A stretch of 64,000 nucleotides of DNA, taken from Amycolatopsis decaplanina DSM 44594. Lineage in GTDB: Bacteria > Actinomycetota > Actinomycetes > Mycobacteriales > Pseudonocardiaceae. The position numbers and the translations under genes were made by a program. Numbering within the stretch: position 1 is the stretch's first letter; every line of letters begins with the position of its first letter. This document shows, piece after piece, positions 29,663-39,234 of this stretch. The notes under the pieces are model-generated. The model worked only from the letters and a program-made list of their open reading frames with translations. It made no database searches and was not told the origin of the DNA. Where the stretch lies: positions 1 to 64,000 of the forward strand of contig NZ_AOHO01000064.1 in assembly GCF_000342005.1 (NCBI RefSeq), in the 5' to 3' direction.

Positions 29663-29864
29663 GCCCGTACCTTCCCCTCAGCACTCACTCACCGTGATGG
29701 ACAAAGAGTAGCCAAGCGGCGGACGACGTGTCAGCCGATCCGGCCGAGTGGTCCGACGTGTTTCGGAGCCGTCCGGTTCCCGAACGGAGCAGTAATCCCG
29801 CGAACTGGTCACAGTACGTACGTACGGATTGCATTGACCCGGTTCCCGGTGACAGGATTCCAGG

Positions 29865-30461
29865 ATGCCACGGGTCAGCCAGGATCACCTCGACGCACGC
29901 CGGCGCCAGATCCTCGACGGCTCCCGCGTGTGCTTCGCACGCTATGGCTACGAGGGTGCCACCGTCAGGCGGCTGGAAGAAGCCACCGGCCTTTCCCGTG
30001 GCGCGATCTTCCACCATTTCCGCGACAAGGAGTCCCTCTTCCTGGCCTTGGCCGAGGACGACGCGGTCCGCATGGCCGACATCGTCGCCGAGCAGGGTCT
30101 CGTCCAGGTGATGCGCGAGCTGCTGTCGAACCGCAGCGAGCATCCCGCGGACTGGCTCGGTACGCGGCTGGAGGTCTCCCGGCGGCTGCGCACCGACCCC
30201 GAGTTCCGCGCCCGCTGGGCCGAGCGGTCCCACCAGCTGACCGCCGCGACCCGCCGCCGTCTGCTGCGCCAGCGCGACGCCGGGATCCTGCGTGACGACG
30301 TCGACGTCGACGTCCTGACCGCGTATCTCGAACTCGTTCTCGAGGGTCTCGTCTCCCACCTCGCGATGGGCCAGCCCGGTGACGATCTCGGTCCGGTCCT
30401 CGACCTGGTCGAGGAGAGTGTGCGGCGGCACCGCGCCCACACGGCCGGGGGAACGCGTTAA
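29865..30461 (+). CDS. acnR: TetR-family regulator, probable aconitase repressor AcnR
   Basis: The 198-residue product has an N-terminal TetR helix-turn-helix with YGYEGATVRRLEEATG (about 25-40) followed by SRGAIFHHFRDKESLFLALA, which closely resembles AcnR of Corynebacterium glutamicum and its mycobacterial counterparts as I remember them. AcnR represses acn. In those genera acnR lies next to acn; here acnA is about 19 kb away but carries an AcnR-like operator (7806-7821). The downstream genes are unrelated. Assignment rests on sequence resemblance plus the operator. Confidence 0.75.
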   Translation: MPRVSQDHLDARRRQILDGSRVCFARYGYEGATVRRLEEATGLSRGAIFHHFRDKESLFLALAEDDAVRMADIVAEQGLVQVMRELLSNRSEHPADWLGTRLEVSRRLRTDPEFRARWAERSHQLTAATRRRLLRQRDAGILRDDVDVDVLTAYLELVLEGLVSHLAMGQPGDDLGPVLDLVEESVRRHRAHTAGGTR

Positions 30462-30624
30462 GATTGTCCCATCGTCGCAGTACAGCGGCGGTGCCTGTTG
30501 GTTCCGATCGAGGAGTGACTCTTTTCGTGCGCGACGCGCAGTCACCTGGTGACAGTATCGAGCCGGGTGGCACACCCGGCTGTTCCGCGGATCTCCCTGC
30601 CGACCTCGTCCCCGCAGGCAGGGA

Positions 30625-31971
30625 ATGATGGAAGTCCTGCTCGCCGTTCTCGGCATTCTCCTGTTCCTCCTGCTGACCGTCGGCACCGGCCTCGCCGTCG
30701 CCGCCGAGTTCTCCCTCACCGCGCTCGAGCGCAGCACGGTCGACGCGAACGTCCGCCAGGTCGGCGACCGGCGCGCGCACACCGTGCAGAAGGCGCACCG
30801 CACGCTCTCGTTCCAGCTCTCCGGCGCGCAGGTGGCGATCACCATCACCACCCTGGTGACCGGTTACCTCGCGGAACCGGTGATCGGCGACCTGCTGCAC
30901 CCGCTGTTCACCGCCATCGGGTTCCCCGAAGGCGTGGCGAACGGGGTGTCGCTCGGGGTCGCGCTGGTCCTGGCGACGTCGCTGTCGATGATCCTCGGCG
31001 AGATGATGCCGAAGAACCTCGCGATCGCGCGGCCGCTGCAGACCGCGCGCGCCGTCGCGGGGTACCACTCGCGGTTCTCGTCCCTGTTCCGCTGGCTCAT
31101 CACCCTGATGAACAACAGCGCCAACTTCCTGGTCCGCAAGTTCGGCGTCGAGCCGCAGGAAGAACTGCGTTCGGCCCGTTCGCCGCAAGAACTCGGCTCG
31201 ATCGTGCGCTCCAGCGCGGAAAGCGGCACGCTCGACACGTCGACGGCCGAATTGCTGGACAAGTCGCTGCGCTTCGGCGAGCGGACGGCCGACGAGCTGA
31301 TGACCCCGCGCGTCCAGCTCGAGTCGCTGACCGTGGACGACACGATCGCCGATCTCATCGAGATCTCGCGCCGCACCGGCTTCTCGCGTTTCCCCGTCTA
31401 CACCGAGGATCTCGACGACGTGCAGGGCGCGGTGCACATCAAGCAGGCGTTCACCGTCCCGGCCGCCCAGCGCGCCACGGTACGGATCGGTTCGGTCATG
31501 CGGCCGATCCCGACGGTGCCCGAATCGCTGCCGGGCGACTCGCTGCTCAACCGGCTGCGCGATTCCCGGTTCCAGCTCGCGATCGTCGTCGACGAATACG
31601 GCGGCACCGCGGGACTGGTGACGCTGGAGGACGTGGTCGAGGAGATCATCGGCGACGTCCGCGATGAGCACGACGAGCGGGAAGCGCCGTCCTCGCAGCA
31701 GGTCGGCGCCGACAACTGGCTCGTGTCCGGACAGCTTCGCGCCGACGAGGTCACCGACGAGACCGGCTTCCGGATGCCCGACGGCGACTACGAGACCATC
31801 GCCGGGCTGATCCTCGAGCGGCTCGGCCGGATCCCCTCCCCCGGTGACGCCACCGATCTCGACGCCTGGCGGCTCACGGTGACCAAAATGGACCGTCTCC
31901 GCATCGCCGAGGTCGAAGTCCGCCGGGTCAGCGAAACCGCCACGTCCGCCGAGCGGGAGCCTGCCCGATGA
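30625..31971 (+). CDS. CNNM/CBS-domain membrane protein (CorC/HlyC family)
   Basis: The 448-residue protein has the CNNM (DUF21) transmembrane domain (about 1-190, with LGEMMPKNLAIARP), a pair of CBS domains (about 210-340, FSRFPVYTEDLDDVQG) and a CorC_HlyC C-terminal domain. Relatives in bacteria transport or sense magnesium (CorC, MpfA); the name hemolysin is historical. Two adjacent ATG codons (30625, 30628) are possible starts. The stop overlaps the next gene by four bases; the pair resembles Rv1842c-Rv1841c of M. tuberculosis. Confidence 0.9.
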   Translation: MMEVLLAVLGILLFLLLTVGTGLAVAAEFSLTALERSTVDANVRQVGDRRAHTVQKAHRTLSFQLSGAQVAITITTLVTGYLAEPVIGDLLHPLFTAIGFPEGVANGVSLGVALVLATSLSMILGEMMPKNLAIARPLQTARAVAGYHSRFSSLFRWLITLMNNSANFLVRKFGVEPQEELRSARSPQELGSIVRSSAESGTLDTSTAELLDKSLRFGERTADELMTPRVQLESLTVDDTIADLIEISRRTGFSRFPVYTEDLDDVQGAVHIKQAFTVPAAQRATVRIGSVMRPIPTVPESLPGDSLLNRLRDSRFQLAIVVDEYGGTAGLVTLEDVVEEIIGDVRDEHDEREAPSSQQVGADNWLVSGQLRADEVTDETGFRMPDGDYETIAGLILERLGRIPSPGDATDLDAWRLTVTKMDRLRIAEVEVRRVSETATSAEREPAR

Positions 31972-33011
31972 ACGACTGGTTCAACATCTTCCTCGTAGTG
32001 GTCCTGTTGCTGGCCAACGCGTTCTTCGTCGGCGCCGAGTTCGCGCTGATCTCGTCGCGGCGCGACAGGCTGGAAGCCTTGCTGGAGCAGGGAAAGACCC
32101 GAGCCAGGATCGTGATCAACGCGAGCAGGAACGTCTCGTTGATGCTCGCGGGCGCGCAGCTCGGCATCACCATCTGCTCGCTGCTGCTGGGACGGCTCGG
32201 CGAGCCAGCCGTCGCGCACCGGCTTGCCGGGTTCTTCGAGCTGTTCGGGATTCCCGAGGTCCTGCTGCACCCGATCTCGTTCGCGATCGCGCTGGCGTTC
32301 ATCACCATCCTGCACGTCCTCATCGGCGAGATGGTGCCGAAGAACCTCGCGATCGCAGAGCCGGAGCGGCTGGCGCTGTGGCTGGTCCCGGTGCACGTGG
32401 CCTGGGTGAAGGTCGCCAACCCGTTCATCTGGCTGCTGAACTTCGTGGCGAACTCGCTGCTGCGGTTGTTCAAGGTCGAACCGAAGGACGAGCTCGAAAC
32501 CGCCTACACCTCCGACGAACTCGCCGAACTGCTCAGCGAGTCGCGGCGTGAGGGTCTGCTGGAACACTCCGAGCATCAGCGGCTGAGCAAGACGCTGTCC
32601 TCGGTGGAGAAGACGGTGGCCGACGTGCTGGTCCCCACGGCTCAGCTGACCACGCTGCCCTGCTCACCCACGCTGGGCGACGTCGAACGCGCGGTGTCCT
32701 CGACCGGGTTCTCCCGCTTCCCGGTGTGCACCGACGACGGGACGCTGACCGGCTACATCCACGTCAAGGACATCCTGGACCTCGTGGGCGAGGATCCGAC
32801 CACCGTGGTGCCGTCGGACAAGACGCGGGCACTCACCGAATTGCACGCCGACGCCCGGCTGGACGAGGCGTTGTCGGCGATGCGCAAGGAAGGCAGTCAC
32901 CTGGCGCGGGCGCTGAGCCCGGCGGGGGCCGCCGTCGGCGTCGTCGCGCTGGAGGACCTCGTCGAGGAATACGTGGGAACTGTCCGCGACGGTACCCACG
33001 TCATGTCATGA
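31968..33011 (+). CDS. Second CNNM/CBS-domain membrane protein
   Basis: This 347-residue paralogue has the CNNM domain (about 1-180, GEMVPKNLAIAEPE) and a CBS pair (LTTLPCSPTLGDVERAV, FSRFPVCTDDGTLTGYIHVK) but lacks the CorC_HlyC domain, ending soon after the second CBS domain. Coupled to the first protein by an ATGA overlap, so the two may assemble together. Coupled in turn to the next gene by another ATGA overlap. Confidence 0.9.
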   Translation: MNDWFNIFLVVVLLLANAFFVGAEFALISSRRDRLEALLEQGKTRARIVINASRNVSLMLAGAQLGITICSLLLGRLGEPAVAHRLAGFFELFGIPEVLLHPISFAIALAFITILHVLIGEMVPKNLAIAEPERLALWLVPVHVAWVKVANPFIWLLNFVANSLLRLFKVEPKDELETAYTSDELAELLSESRREGLLEHSEHQRLSKTLSSVEKTVADVLVPTAQLTTLPCSPTLGDVERAVSSTGFSRFPVCTDDGTLTGYIHVKDILDLVGEDPTTVVPSDKTRALTELHADARLDEALSAMRKEGSHLARALSPAGAAVGVVALEDLVEEYVGTVRDGTHVMS

Positions 33012-33919
33012 CCGGCCCGATCGTCCTTCCCGAGCCCGTCTGGCGGACTCGGGAGGACGACCACGTCACGCGGATGCGGCGCTGGACGAGACCGCACCAG
33101 CGCCGCCGCTCGCGGGGTGAGAAGCATCCGGTGCTCGACTTCCTCTTCACCTACTACTCGCACCGGCCCGGGCATCTCGAACGCTGGCAACCGGGCCCGG
33201 GCGTCGTGCTCGAAGGCGCGTCCGCGCGCCGGTTCCTGGAGCGGAAGGGCTACCTGGAGACTCCGGACGGCGTCATGCTCGATCCGGCCGGCTTCACCGA
33301 GGGCCGGGCCAAGACGGCCGAATTCGTCCTCGGGCTGCTTTCCGCGACCGCGTCCCGCTCACCGAGGCTCAGTTGTTTCGGGCTTCACGAATGGGCAATG
33401 GTTTACCGGGAGTCCGCGAACGAGGTTCGCCATTCACAACTTCCGCTCCGGCTCGGTTCGGCCGGAACCGACGGCGTCGTCGAGTCACTGGAGATCCGAT
33501 GTGGACATTTCGACGCCTTTCGGTTCTTCACCGAGCCCGCCCGGCCGCGCAACACACTGCGGCCCGAGCGGGAGAACCAGATCGAGTTCGAGCAGCCGGG
33601 CTGCCTGCACGCCAACATGGACCTCTTCAAGTGGGCGTACAAACTCGATCCGTTCGTCCCCGCCGAACTGGTCGGGGACTGCTTCGAGCTGGCGGCGGAC
33701 ATCCGGGAGCTGGACATGCGGGCCAGCCCGTACGATCTGGTGTCGTTCGGGTACTCGCCCGTGCGGATCGAGAGCCCGGAAGGCCGGGCCGAGTACGCCC
33801 GCGCGCAGGCCGGTTTCGCACGCCGGGCCGCGCCGCTGCGTGAGCACCTGATAGCGCATTGCCAACGACTCTTGGCCGAGTTAAAGAAGGTGCCCGCGAC
33901 ACGCGGAAAACAACTGTGA
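33008..33919 (+). CDS. Conserved actinobacterial protein (often labelled 3-methyladenine DNA glycosylase)
   Basis: The 303-residue protein belongs to a family widespread in actinobacteria with signatures KHPVLDFLFTYYSHRP (about 38-53), FGLHEWAMVY and CLHANMDLFKWAYKL. Databases commonly call it 3-methyladenine DNA glycosylase, but I see no helix-hairpin-helix or known glycosylase motif, so I regard the function as unproven. Conserved H, E and D residues hint at an enzyme. It is translationally coupled (ATGA) to the two CNNM proteins, which suggests a membrane or ion link rather than DNA repair. Confidence 0.75.
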   Translation: MTGPIVLPEPVWRTREDDHVTRMRRWTRPHQRRRSRGEKHPVLDFLFTYYSHRPGHLERWQPGPGVVLEGASARRFLERKGYLETPDGVMLDPAGFTEGRAKTAEFVLGLLSATASRSPRLSCFGLHEWAMVYRESANEVRHSQLPLRLGSAGTDGVVESLEIRCGHFDAFRFFTEPARPRNTLRPERENQIEFEQPGCLHANMDLFKWAYKLDPFVPAELVGDCFELAADIRELDMRASPYDLVSFGYSPVRIESPEGRAEYARAQAGFARRAAPLREHLIAHCQRLLAELKKVPATRGKQL

Positions 33920-34012
33920 GTCGTCGCATTCCCCGTAACATCCTGCCCTGTTAGAGTGATAACGGTTTGATTGCATACGCAGCGCGAGCGCGCACGTTTC
34001 GAAAGGACAACG

Positions 34013-34699
34013 ATGGGGCGACACAGCGTGGCCGAGGAGCCGGTGCCGCATCCCCTCGACCCGCCGAAGCGGCCTCAGGGTCGCGGTGAGGCGACCGGTT
34101 CGCACCGGATCGTCGGGAAGAAGGCCCCTCGGCGGCGGATCGCCAAGTGGCCCATCGCCTGCCTGGTCCTCGTGGTCCTGGTCGCGATCGGCGTGTTCGG
34201 CTGGAACTGGGCGGACGGGGAGCTCAACACCCGCGCCGAAGCCCAGGCCAAGGCGTGCAGCGCCGGCGACACCCCGATGCGGGTCATCGTCACCCCCAGC
34301 ATCGAGAAGCCGGTCCGGGCGGCGGCCGAGCGGTGGAACAAGGCCGCGACCGTGGTCCGCGACCACTGCGTGATCATCCAGATCGACGCGCTCTCCTCCG
34401 CTTCCGTGCTCGACGGCCTCCTCGGGCGGACCAACCTGGACTCCATCGGCGGCCTTCCCGCCGCCTGGATCCCCGAGTCCTCCTACTGGGTGACCGAGCT
34501 GAACACCGCCAAGCCCGAGCTGGTCGGTTCGCCCGCCCAGTCGGTCGCGACGGCGCGTTCGGCCGACTACCCGCTCGTCGGGCTCGCCGGCAAGACCATC
34601 GACGAGGTCCAGATGCGCGCCTCGCAGACGTTCCGGCAGTTCCTGCAGCAGCCCGCCCAGCAGGCCGACTTCGCCGCCGCGGGTATCAAGGCAACCTGA
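34013..34699 (+). CDS. Membrane-anchored solute-binding-domain protein, short form
   Basis: The 228-residue protein has a basic, proline-rich cytoplasmic start (MGRHSVAEEP), one transmembrane segment (about 44-62, CLVLVVLVAIGVFGWNW) and an extracellular region resembling the first lobe of periplasmic binding proteins (PMRVIVTPSIEKPVRAAAERW). Related actinobacterial proteins continue into a second lobe and a VWA domain; this one ends at about 228 residues, so it is a natural short form or a truncated relic. AAAGGA precedes the ATG. Confidence 0.7.
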   Translation: MGRHSVAEEPVPHPLDPPKRPQGRGEATGSHRIVGKKAPRRRIAKWPIACLVLVVLVAIGVFGWNWADGELNTRAEAQAKACSAGDTPMRVIVTPSIEKPVRAAAERWNKAATVVRDHCVIIQIDALSSASVLDGLLGRTNLDSIGGLPAAWIPESSYWVTELNTAKPELVGSPAQSVATARSADYPLVGLAGKTIDEVQMRASQTFRQFLQQPAQQADFAAAGIKAT

Positions 34700-34710
34700 G
34701 TCTCCGACCT

Positions 34711-34753
34711 ACGGGAGAGGCCCCTTCACCGCTCGGGAAGGGGCCTTTCCCGT
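34711..34753. terminator. 17-bp hairpin after the binding-domain gene
   Basis: ACGGGAGAGGCCCCTTC (34711-34727) pairs with 34737-34753 with one mismatch around a nine-base loop. It starts 12 bases after the stop of the upstream gene. Confidence 0.75.
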
Positions 34754-34762
34754 ACCTCGGTT

Positions 34763-34812
34763 CTCGTGAGTGCTAAGGACGGTTATTGGTAAGGCAATGG
34801 TGTCGTGTCGAG
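34763..34812. repeat. Half-copy of the CTCGTGAG palindromic repeat with a divergent right half
   Basis: The left arm (CTCGTGAGTGCTAAGGACGG) matches the intact palindromes, but the right arm is replaced by TATTGGTAAGGCAATGGTGT and following bases ending in CGAG. The same alternative right half recurs in the copy at 45659-45713, so this looks like a second subfamily and not random decay. Confidence 0.65.
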
Positions 34813-34884
34813 GGACACCCGAACGGCACCTGCGGCCCCAGGCACACCAGCAGTCACAGCGATGCCGCGTGAAGGTCTTGCGCG

Positions 34885-34939
34885 GTACATGATGGCCCCC
34901 TTCCTTGCGCCTGGCGCAAGGAAGGGGGCCATCATGTAC
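34885..34939. repeat. Near-perfect 27-bp arm palindrome
   Basis: GTACATGATGGCCCCCTTCC begins a 27-base arm (34885-34911) that is perfectly complementary to 34913-34939 with one base between them. It is the longest hairpin seen here. It lies 31 bp beyond the stop of the minus-strand XRE gene and probably terminates it. Confidence 0.85.
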
Positions 34940-34970
34940 TCGCAAGGGTGTGAAGGTCGAGTTCCCTGCG

Positions 34971-35798
34971 TCATTCCACCCCGCGCGCGGCGTACGCGCG
35001 CAGATACTCCGCCGTGTCCGCGTCGGCGGGGAAGAAGGACTCGATCACCAGCTCGGCGACTGTGATGTCCAACGGCGTCCCGAAGGTGGAGACGGTGCTG
35101 AAGAAGGTGAGTTCGGCAGCCTCGTGCCGCAGCTTCAACGGGACGAAGATGTCACCCGGTCCGGGGACCTCCACCTCGGGAACGGGATCCGCGCACGGAT
35201 AGGTGAGCAGCTCCTCCAGGAGCTCGGTCAGCACCGGGTCGGCCGTCTGGGTCACCTGACGCCGCAGCCTGCCGAGCAGATGAGCGCGCCACTCCCCCAG
35301 GTTCAGCACGTGCGGCGCCATCCCCTCCGGATGCAGCGTCACCCGCAGGACATTGACCGGTGGCGCCATCAACGTGGGCGAGACCAGGTCGGTCATGATC
35401 GAGATGCTCTGGTTGGCGTCGACCAGGTTCCACCAGCGGTCGGCGACGGCGGCCGGGTATGGCTCGTGACCGGTCATCAGCTGACGGACCGCTTTGCGGA
35501 CGGCCGCCAGTTCCGGGGCGCCGAGGCCGCTTTCGGCGTACGCGGGCGCGTACCCCGCGGCCAGAAGCAGCTGATTGCGTTCCCGCAAGGGCACCTCCAG
35601 GTGTTCGCCGAGCCGCAGCACCATCTCGCGGCTGGGCTTGGACCTGCCGGTCTCGACGAAGCTCAGGTGCCGGGTGGAGATGTCCGCCGAAATGGCGAGG
35701 TCCAGCTGGCTGATCCGGCGGCGGTCGCGCCATTCCCGCAGGAGTTCGCCGACGGGGCGGCCCGCGCGGCTCGCGGTCACTGTGGTCGTCACGTTCAC
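34971..35798 (-). CDS. XRE-family regulator with MmyB-like ligand-binding domain
   Basis: The 275-residue protein has an N-terminal Cro/C1 helix-turn-helix (ELLREWRDRRRISQLDLAIS, about 18-37, then STRHLSFVETGRSKPS) and a C-terminal MmyB-like domain (LVDANQSISIMTD, PPVNVLRVTLHPEGMAP), which binds fatty-acid-like ligands in characterised relatives. Divergent from the small NTF2-like gene with 114 bp between starts, so that gene is its likely target. Confidence 0.9.
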   Translation of the reverse strand: MNVTTTVTASRAGRPVGELLREWRDRRRISQLDLAISADISTRHLSFVETGRSKPSREMVLRLGEHLEVPLRERNQLLLAAGYAPAYAESGLGAPELAAVRKAVRQLMTGHEPYPAAVADRWWNLVDANQSISIMTDLVSPTLMAPPVNVLRVTLHPEGMAPHVLNLGEWRAHLLGRLRRQVTQTADPVLTELLEELLTYPCADPVPEVEVPGPGDIFVPLKLRHEAAELTFFSTVSTFGTPLDITVAELVIESFFPADADTAEYLRAYAARGVE

Positions 35799-35912
35799 GA
35801 ACCTACGGCCACGAGTACCGGGCCGCCATTACCTCCCGCGTAATCGACGAGACCCACCCTCGGCCGACAGAGTTGCGGCATCGGTTGCCCCACAAGAAAA
35901 CGAGGAGACACC

Positions 35913-36275
35913 ATGTCGGACATCCAGCGCGTCGCCGAGCAGTACATCGCCGTGTGGAACGAGACCGACGCGGACAAGCGCCGCGCGCTCATCACCGAAG
36001 TGTTCACCGAAGACGCCACCTACACCGACCCGCTCGGCGCTGTCACCGGCCACGACGGTGTCGACGGTTTCATCGCCGGCGCGCAGGCCCAGTTCGCGGG
36101 TCTGAGCTTCAGCCTGCCCGCGGCACCCGACGCGCACCACGACATCGCGCGGTTCCAGTGGTACCTCGGCCCGGAGGACGCGGAGGAGCCACTGGCGATC
36201 GGCTTCGACGTCATCACCGTCGAGGACGGGCGGATCAAGCAGGTGCTGGGCTTTCTCGACAAGATGCCCGGCTGA
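35913..36275 (+). CDS. NTF2-like (SnoaL-type) protein
   Basis: The 120-residue protein has the cone-shaped NTF2 fold signature: an N-terminal helix (VAEQYIAVWNETDADKR), FTEDATYTDPLG near residues 31-42 and a final strand set (GFDVITVEDGRIKQVLGFLD). Members include small isomerases, cyclases and ligand binders. GAGGAG precedes the ATG. Convergent with gcvP, with only three bases between the stops and no terminator between them. Confidence 0.88.
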   Translation: MSDIQRVAEQYIAVWNETDADKRRALITEVFTEDATYTDPLGAVTGHDGVDGFIAGAQAQFAGLSFSLPAAPDAHHDIARFQWYLGPEDAEEPLAIGFDVITVEDGRIKQVLGFLDKMPG

Positions 36276-36278
36276 CGA

Positions 36279-39158
36279 TCAGGCGAAGGCCTCCGGTGGC
36301 GGGCAGGAGCAGACGAGGTTGCGGTCCCCCGCGGCCCCGTCGATCCGCCGCACCGGGGGCCAGATCTTCGACGCGGTGAAGCCGGCCGGGAAGACCGCGA
36401 TCTCCCTGCCGTACGGACGATCCCACTCACCCGCGAGACTGCGCGCGGTGTGCGGGGCGTTCCGCAGCGGGCTTTCCGCCACCGGCCACTCCCCCGCGGC
36501 GACCTTCTCGATCTCGCCGCGGATCGCGATCATCGCGTCGCAGAACCGGTCGAGTTCGCCGAGGTCCTCGCTCTCGGTGGGCTCGACCATGAGCGTGCCC
36601 GCGACCGGGAAGGACATCGTCGGCGCGTGGAGGCCGTAGTCGGCGAGCCGCTTGGCGACGTCGTCGACGGTGACGCCGGTCCGTTTGGTGAGCGCGCGGA
36701 GGTCGAGGATGCATTCGTGCGCCACCAGGCCCTCGTGCCCGGAGTAGAGCACCGGGTAGTGCCCGGCGAGGCGCTTCGCGACATAGTTGGCGTTCGCGAC
36801 CGCCGTCAGCGTCGCCCGCTTCAGGCCTTCCGTACCCATCATCCGGACATAGGCCCACGAGATCGGCAGGATCGACGCGCTCCCCCACGGCGCGGCGCTG
36901 ATCGGGCCCACACCGGTGGCCGGGCCCGCGTCCGGCTGCAGCGGGTGGTTCGGCAGGTACGGCGCCAGATGCGCGCGGACGCCGATCGGCCCGATGCCGG
37001 GTCCGCCACCGCCGTGCGGGATACAGAAGGTCTTGTGCAGGTTGAGATGAGAGACGTCGGCGCCGAACCTGCCGTACTGCGCCACCCCGATCAGGGCGTT
37101 CAGGTTCGCGCCGTCGACGTACACCTGACCGCCCGCGTCGTGCACCAGCGCGCAGACCTCGCGGACGGTGTCCTCGTAAACGCCGTGCGTCGAAGGGTAG
37201 GTGATCATGATCGCGGCGAGATCGTCCGCGTGGTCGTCCACAGTGGACTTGAGGTGGCCGAGGTCGATATTGCCCTCGTCGTCGCATTTCACGACGACCA
37301 CCCGCATCCCCGCCATGACCGCGCTGGCCGCGTTCGTCCCGTGGGCGCTGGAGGGAATCAGGCAGACGTCACGAGCCGCGTCCCCGCGTTCACGGTGATA
37401 CGCGCGGATGGCCAGTAGCCCGGCGAACTCGCCCTGGCTTCCGGCGTTCGGCTGCAGGGAAACCGCGTCATAGCCGGTGATCGAGGCGAGCCACCGCTCC
37501 AGATCCGTCACGACGGTGAGCAGACCGGCCGCGTCCTCGGCCGGCGCGAACGGATGCAGACCGGCGAACTCGGGCCAGGTGATCGGCTCCATCTCCGCCG
37601 TGGCGTTGAGTTTCATCGTGCAGGAGCCGAGCGGGATCATGCTCCGGTCGAGCGCGACATCCTTGTCGGACAACGCCCTCAAGTACCGGAGCAACGCCGT
37701 CTCCGAGCGATGCGCGTGGAAGACCGGATGCGTCAGGTAGTCGCTGGTGCGGCGCAGATCCGGCGGGAAGCCGTCGGCCGTGTCCGCGTCGAGCGAGTCC
37801 ACATCGGACACCGCGACCCCGAACGCCTTCCACACCAGGGAAAGGTGTTCACGGGTAGTCGTCTCGTCGCAGGCCACGGCGACGTGGTCCGCGTCCACGA
37901 GCCGAAGGTTGACCCCGAGTTCCCTGGCCGTGCCGACGATCCCCGCCGCACGGCCGGGGACGGAAACCGTCACGGTGTCGAAGAACTCGCAGTGCACGAC
38001 GTCGACACCGCTTTCGGCGAGCCCCGCGGCGAGCACGGTGGCCATCCGGTGCGCGCGGTTCGCGATGGCGCGCAAGCCTTCCGGACCGTGGTAGACCGCG
38101 TACATCGACGCGATGACAGCCAGGAGCACCTGCGCGGTGCAGATGTTGCTCGTCGCCTTCTCGCGGCGGATGTGCTGTTCGCGGGTCTGCAACGCGAGCC
38201 GGTACGCGGGCGCGCCGTCGGCGTCCTTCGACACTCCGACCAGCCGGCCGGGCAGCTGCCGTTCGAGGCCCTGCCGGACGGCGAGGTACGCGGCGTGCGG
38301 CCCGCCGAAGCCCATCGGGACGCCGAACCGCTGCGTCGAACCGATCGCGACGTCGGCGCCGAGCTCACCAGGCGACCGCAGCAGGGTCAGCGCCAGCGGA
38401 TCCGCGGCCATCACCACGGCCGCGCCCAGCTCCTTGACCTCGGCGATGGTGTGATCCCATTCGCGGACGACCCCCGAAGCACCCGGATACGACAGCAGCA
38501 CTCCGAAGAAGTCGCCGCCGAGCCCCAGCCCGGTGATGCCCTGGGACAGGTCCGCGGTCACCAGCTCGATGCCGAGCGGTTCGGCGCGGGTGCGCAGGAC
38601 CTCGATCGTCTGCGGGAGGACGTCTTCGTCGACCACGAACCGGTGCGATTTCGCCTTGCCCGCCCGGCGGACCAGCGTCATCGCCTCCGCCGCCGCGGTC
38701 GCCTCGTCCAGCATGGACGCGTTGGCGATCGGCAGGCCGGTCAGGTCGGCGACCATGGTCTGGAAGTTGAGCAGCGCTTCGAGGCGGCCCTGCGAGATCT
38801 CCGGCTGATACGGCGTGTACGCGGTGTACCAGGCCGGGCTCTCCAGCACGTTGCGGCGGATCACCGGCGGGGTCACCGTGTCGTGGTAGCCGAGGCCGAT
38901 CATCTGGACCATCGGCCGGTTGCGCGCGGCCAGTGCGCGGAGTTCGGCGAGCGCGCCGGTCTCGGTGGCGGGCGGCGGCAGGTCCGGGGGTGTCGCGGAC
39001 TCCCGCAGCGACGCGGGGACGGCCCGCTCGGCGAGCTCGTCGAGGGAGGCGACGCCGATGACGTCGAGGATCCGTGCGAGCTCTTCGGCACCGGGACCGA
39101 TGTGCCGGTCCGCGAAGGGGGTTCCGGATTCGAGAGCGGCCAGTGAAACGGGCTCCAT
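36279..39158 (-). CDS. gcvP: Glycine dehydrogenase (decarboxylating), P protein
   Basis: The 959-residue PLP enzyme is the P protein of the glycine cleavage system. It decarboxylates glycine and passes the aminomethyl group to lipoyl-GcvH (encoded at 43068-43451). The fused alpha and beta halves are both present; PLP binding is in HLNLHKTFCIPHGGGGPG. ATG 39158 follows GGGAGG; the open frame runs further upstream only because it reads through the riboswitch. Expression is set by the tandem glycine riboswitch at 39235-39425. gcvT is not in the window. Confidence 0.98.
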   Translation of the reverse strand: MEPVSLAALESGTPFADRHIGPGAEELARILDVIGVASLDELAERAVPASLRESATPPDLPPPATETGALAELRALAARNRPMVQMIGLGYHDTVTPPVIRRNVLESPAWYTAYTPYQPEISQGRLEALLNFQTMVADLTGLPIANASMLDEATAAAEAMTLVRRAGKAKSHRFVVDEDVLPQTIEVLRTRAEPLGIELVTADLSQGITGLGLGGDFFGVLLSYPGASGVVREWDHTIAEVKELGAAVVMAADPLALTLLRSPGELGADVAIGSTQRFGVPMGFGGPHAAYLAVRQGLERQLPGRLVGVSKDADGAPAYRLALQTREQHIRREKATSNICTAQVLLAVIASMYAVYHGPEGLRAIANRAHRMATVLAAGLAESGVDVVHCEFFDTVTVSVPGRAAGIVGTARELGVNLRLVDADHVAVACDETTTREHLSLVWKAFGVAVSDVDSLDADTADGFPPDLRRTSDYLTHPVFHAHRSETALLRYLRALSDKDVALDRSMIPLGSCTMKLNATAEMEPITWPEFAGLHPFAPAEDAAGLLTVVTDLERWLASITGYDAVSLQPNAGSQGEFAGLLAIRAYHRERGDAARDVCLIPSSAHGTNAASAVMAGMRVVVVKCDDEGNIDLGHLKSTVDDHADDLAAIMITYPSTHGVYEDTVREVCALVHDAGGQVYVDGANLNALIGVAQYGRFGADVSHLNLHKTFCIPHGGGGPGIGPIGVRAHLAPYLPNHPLQPDAGPATGVGPISAAPWGSASILPISWAYVRMMGTEGLKRATLTAVANANYVAKRLAGHYPVLYSGHEGLVAHECILDLRALTKRTGVTVDDVAKRLADYGLHAPTMSFPVAGTLMVEPTESEDLGELDRFCDAMIAIRGEIEKVAAGEWPVAESPLRNAPHTARSLAGEWDRPYGREIAVFPAGFTASKIWPPVRRIDGAAGDRNLVCSCPPPEAFA

Positions 39159-39234
39159 CGGGGACCTCCCAAGACGCGGGGGTGGGGCCGGGACGGATTG
39201 TCCTGGCCCTCCCCACTCTGTCCGTACCCCCGTG

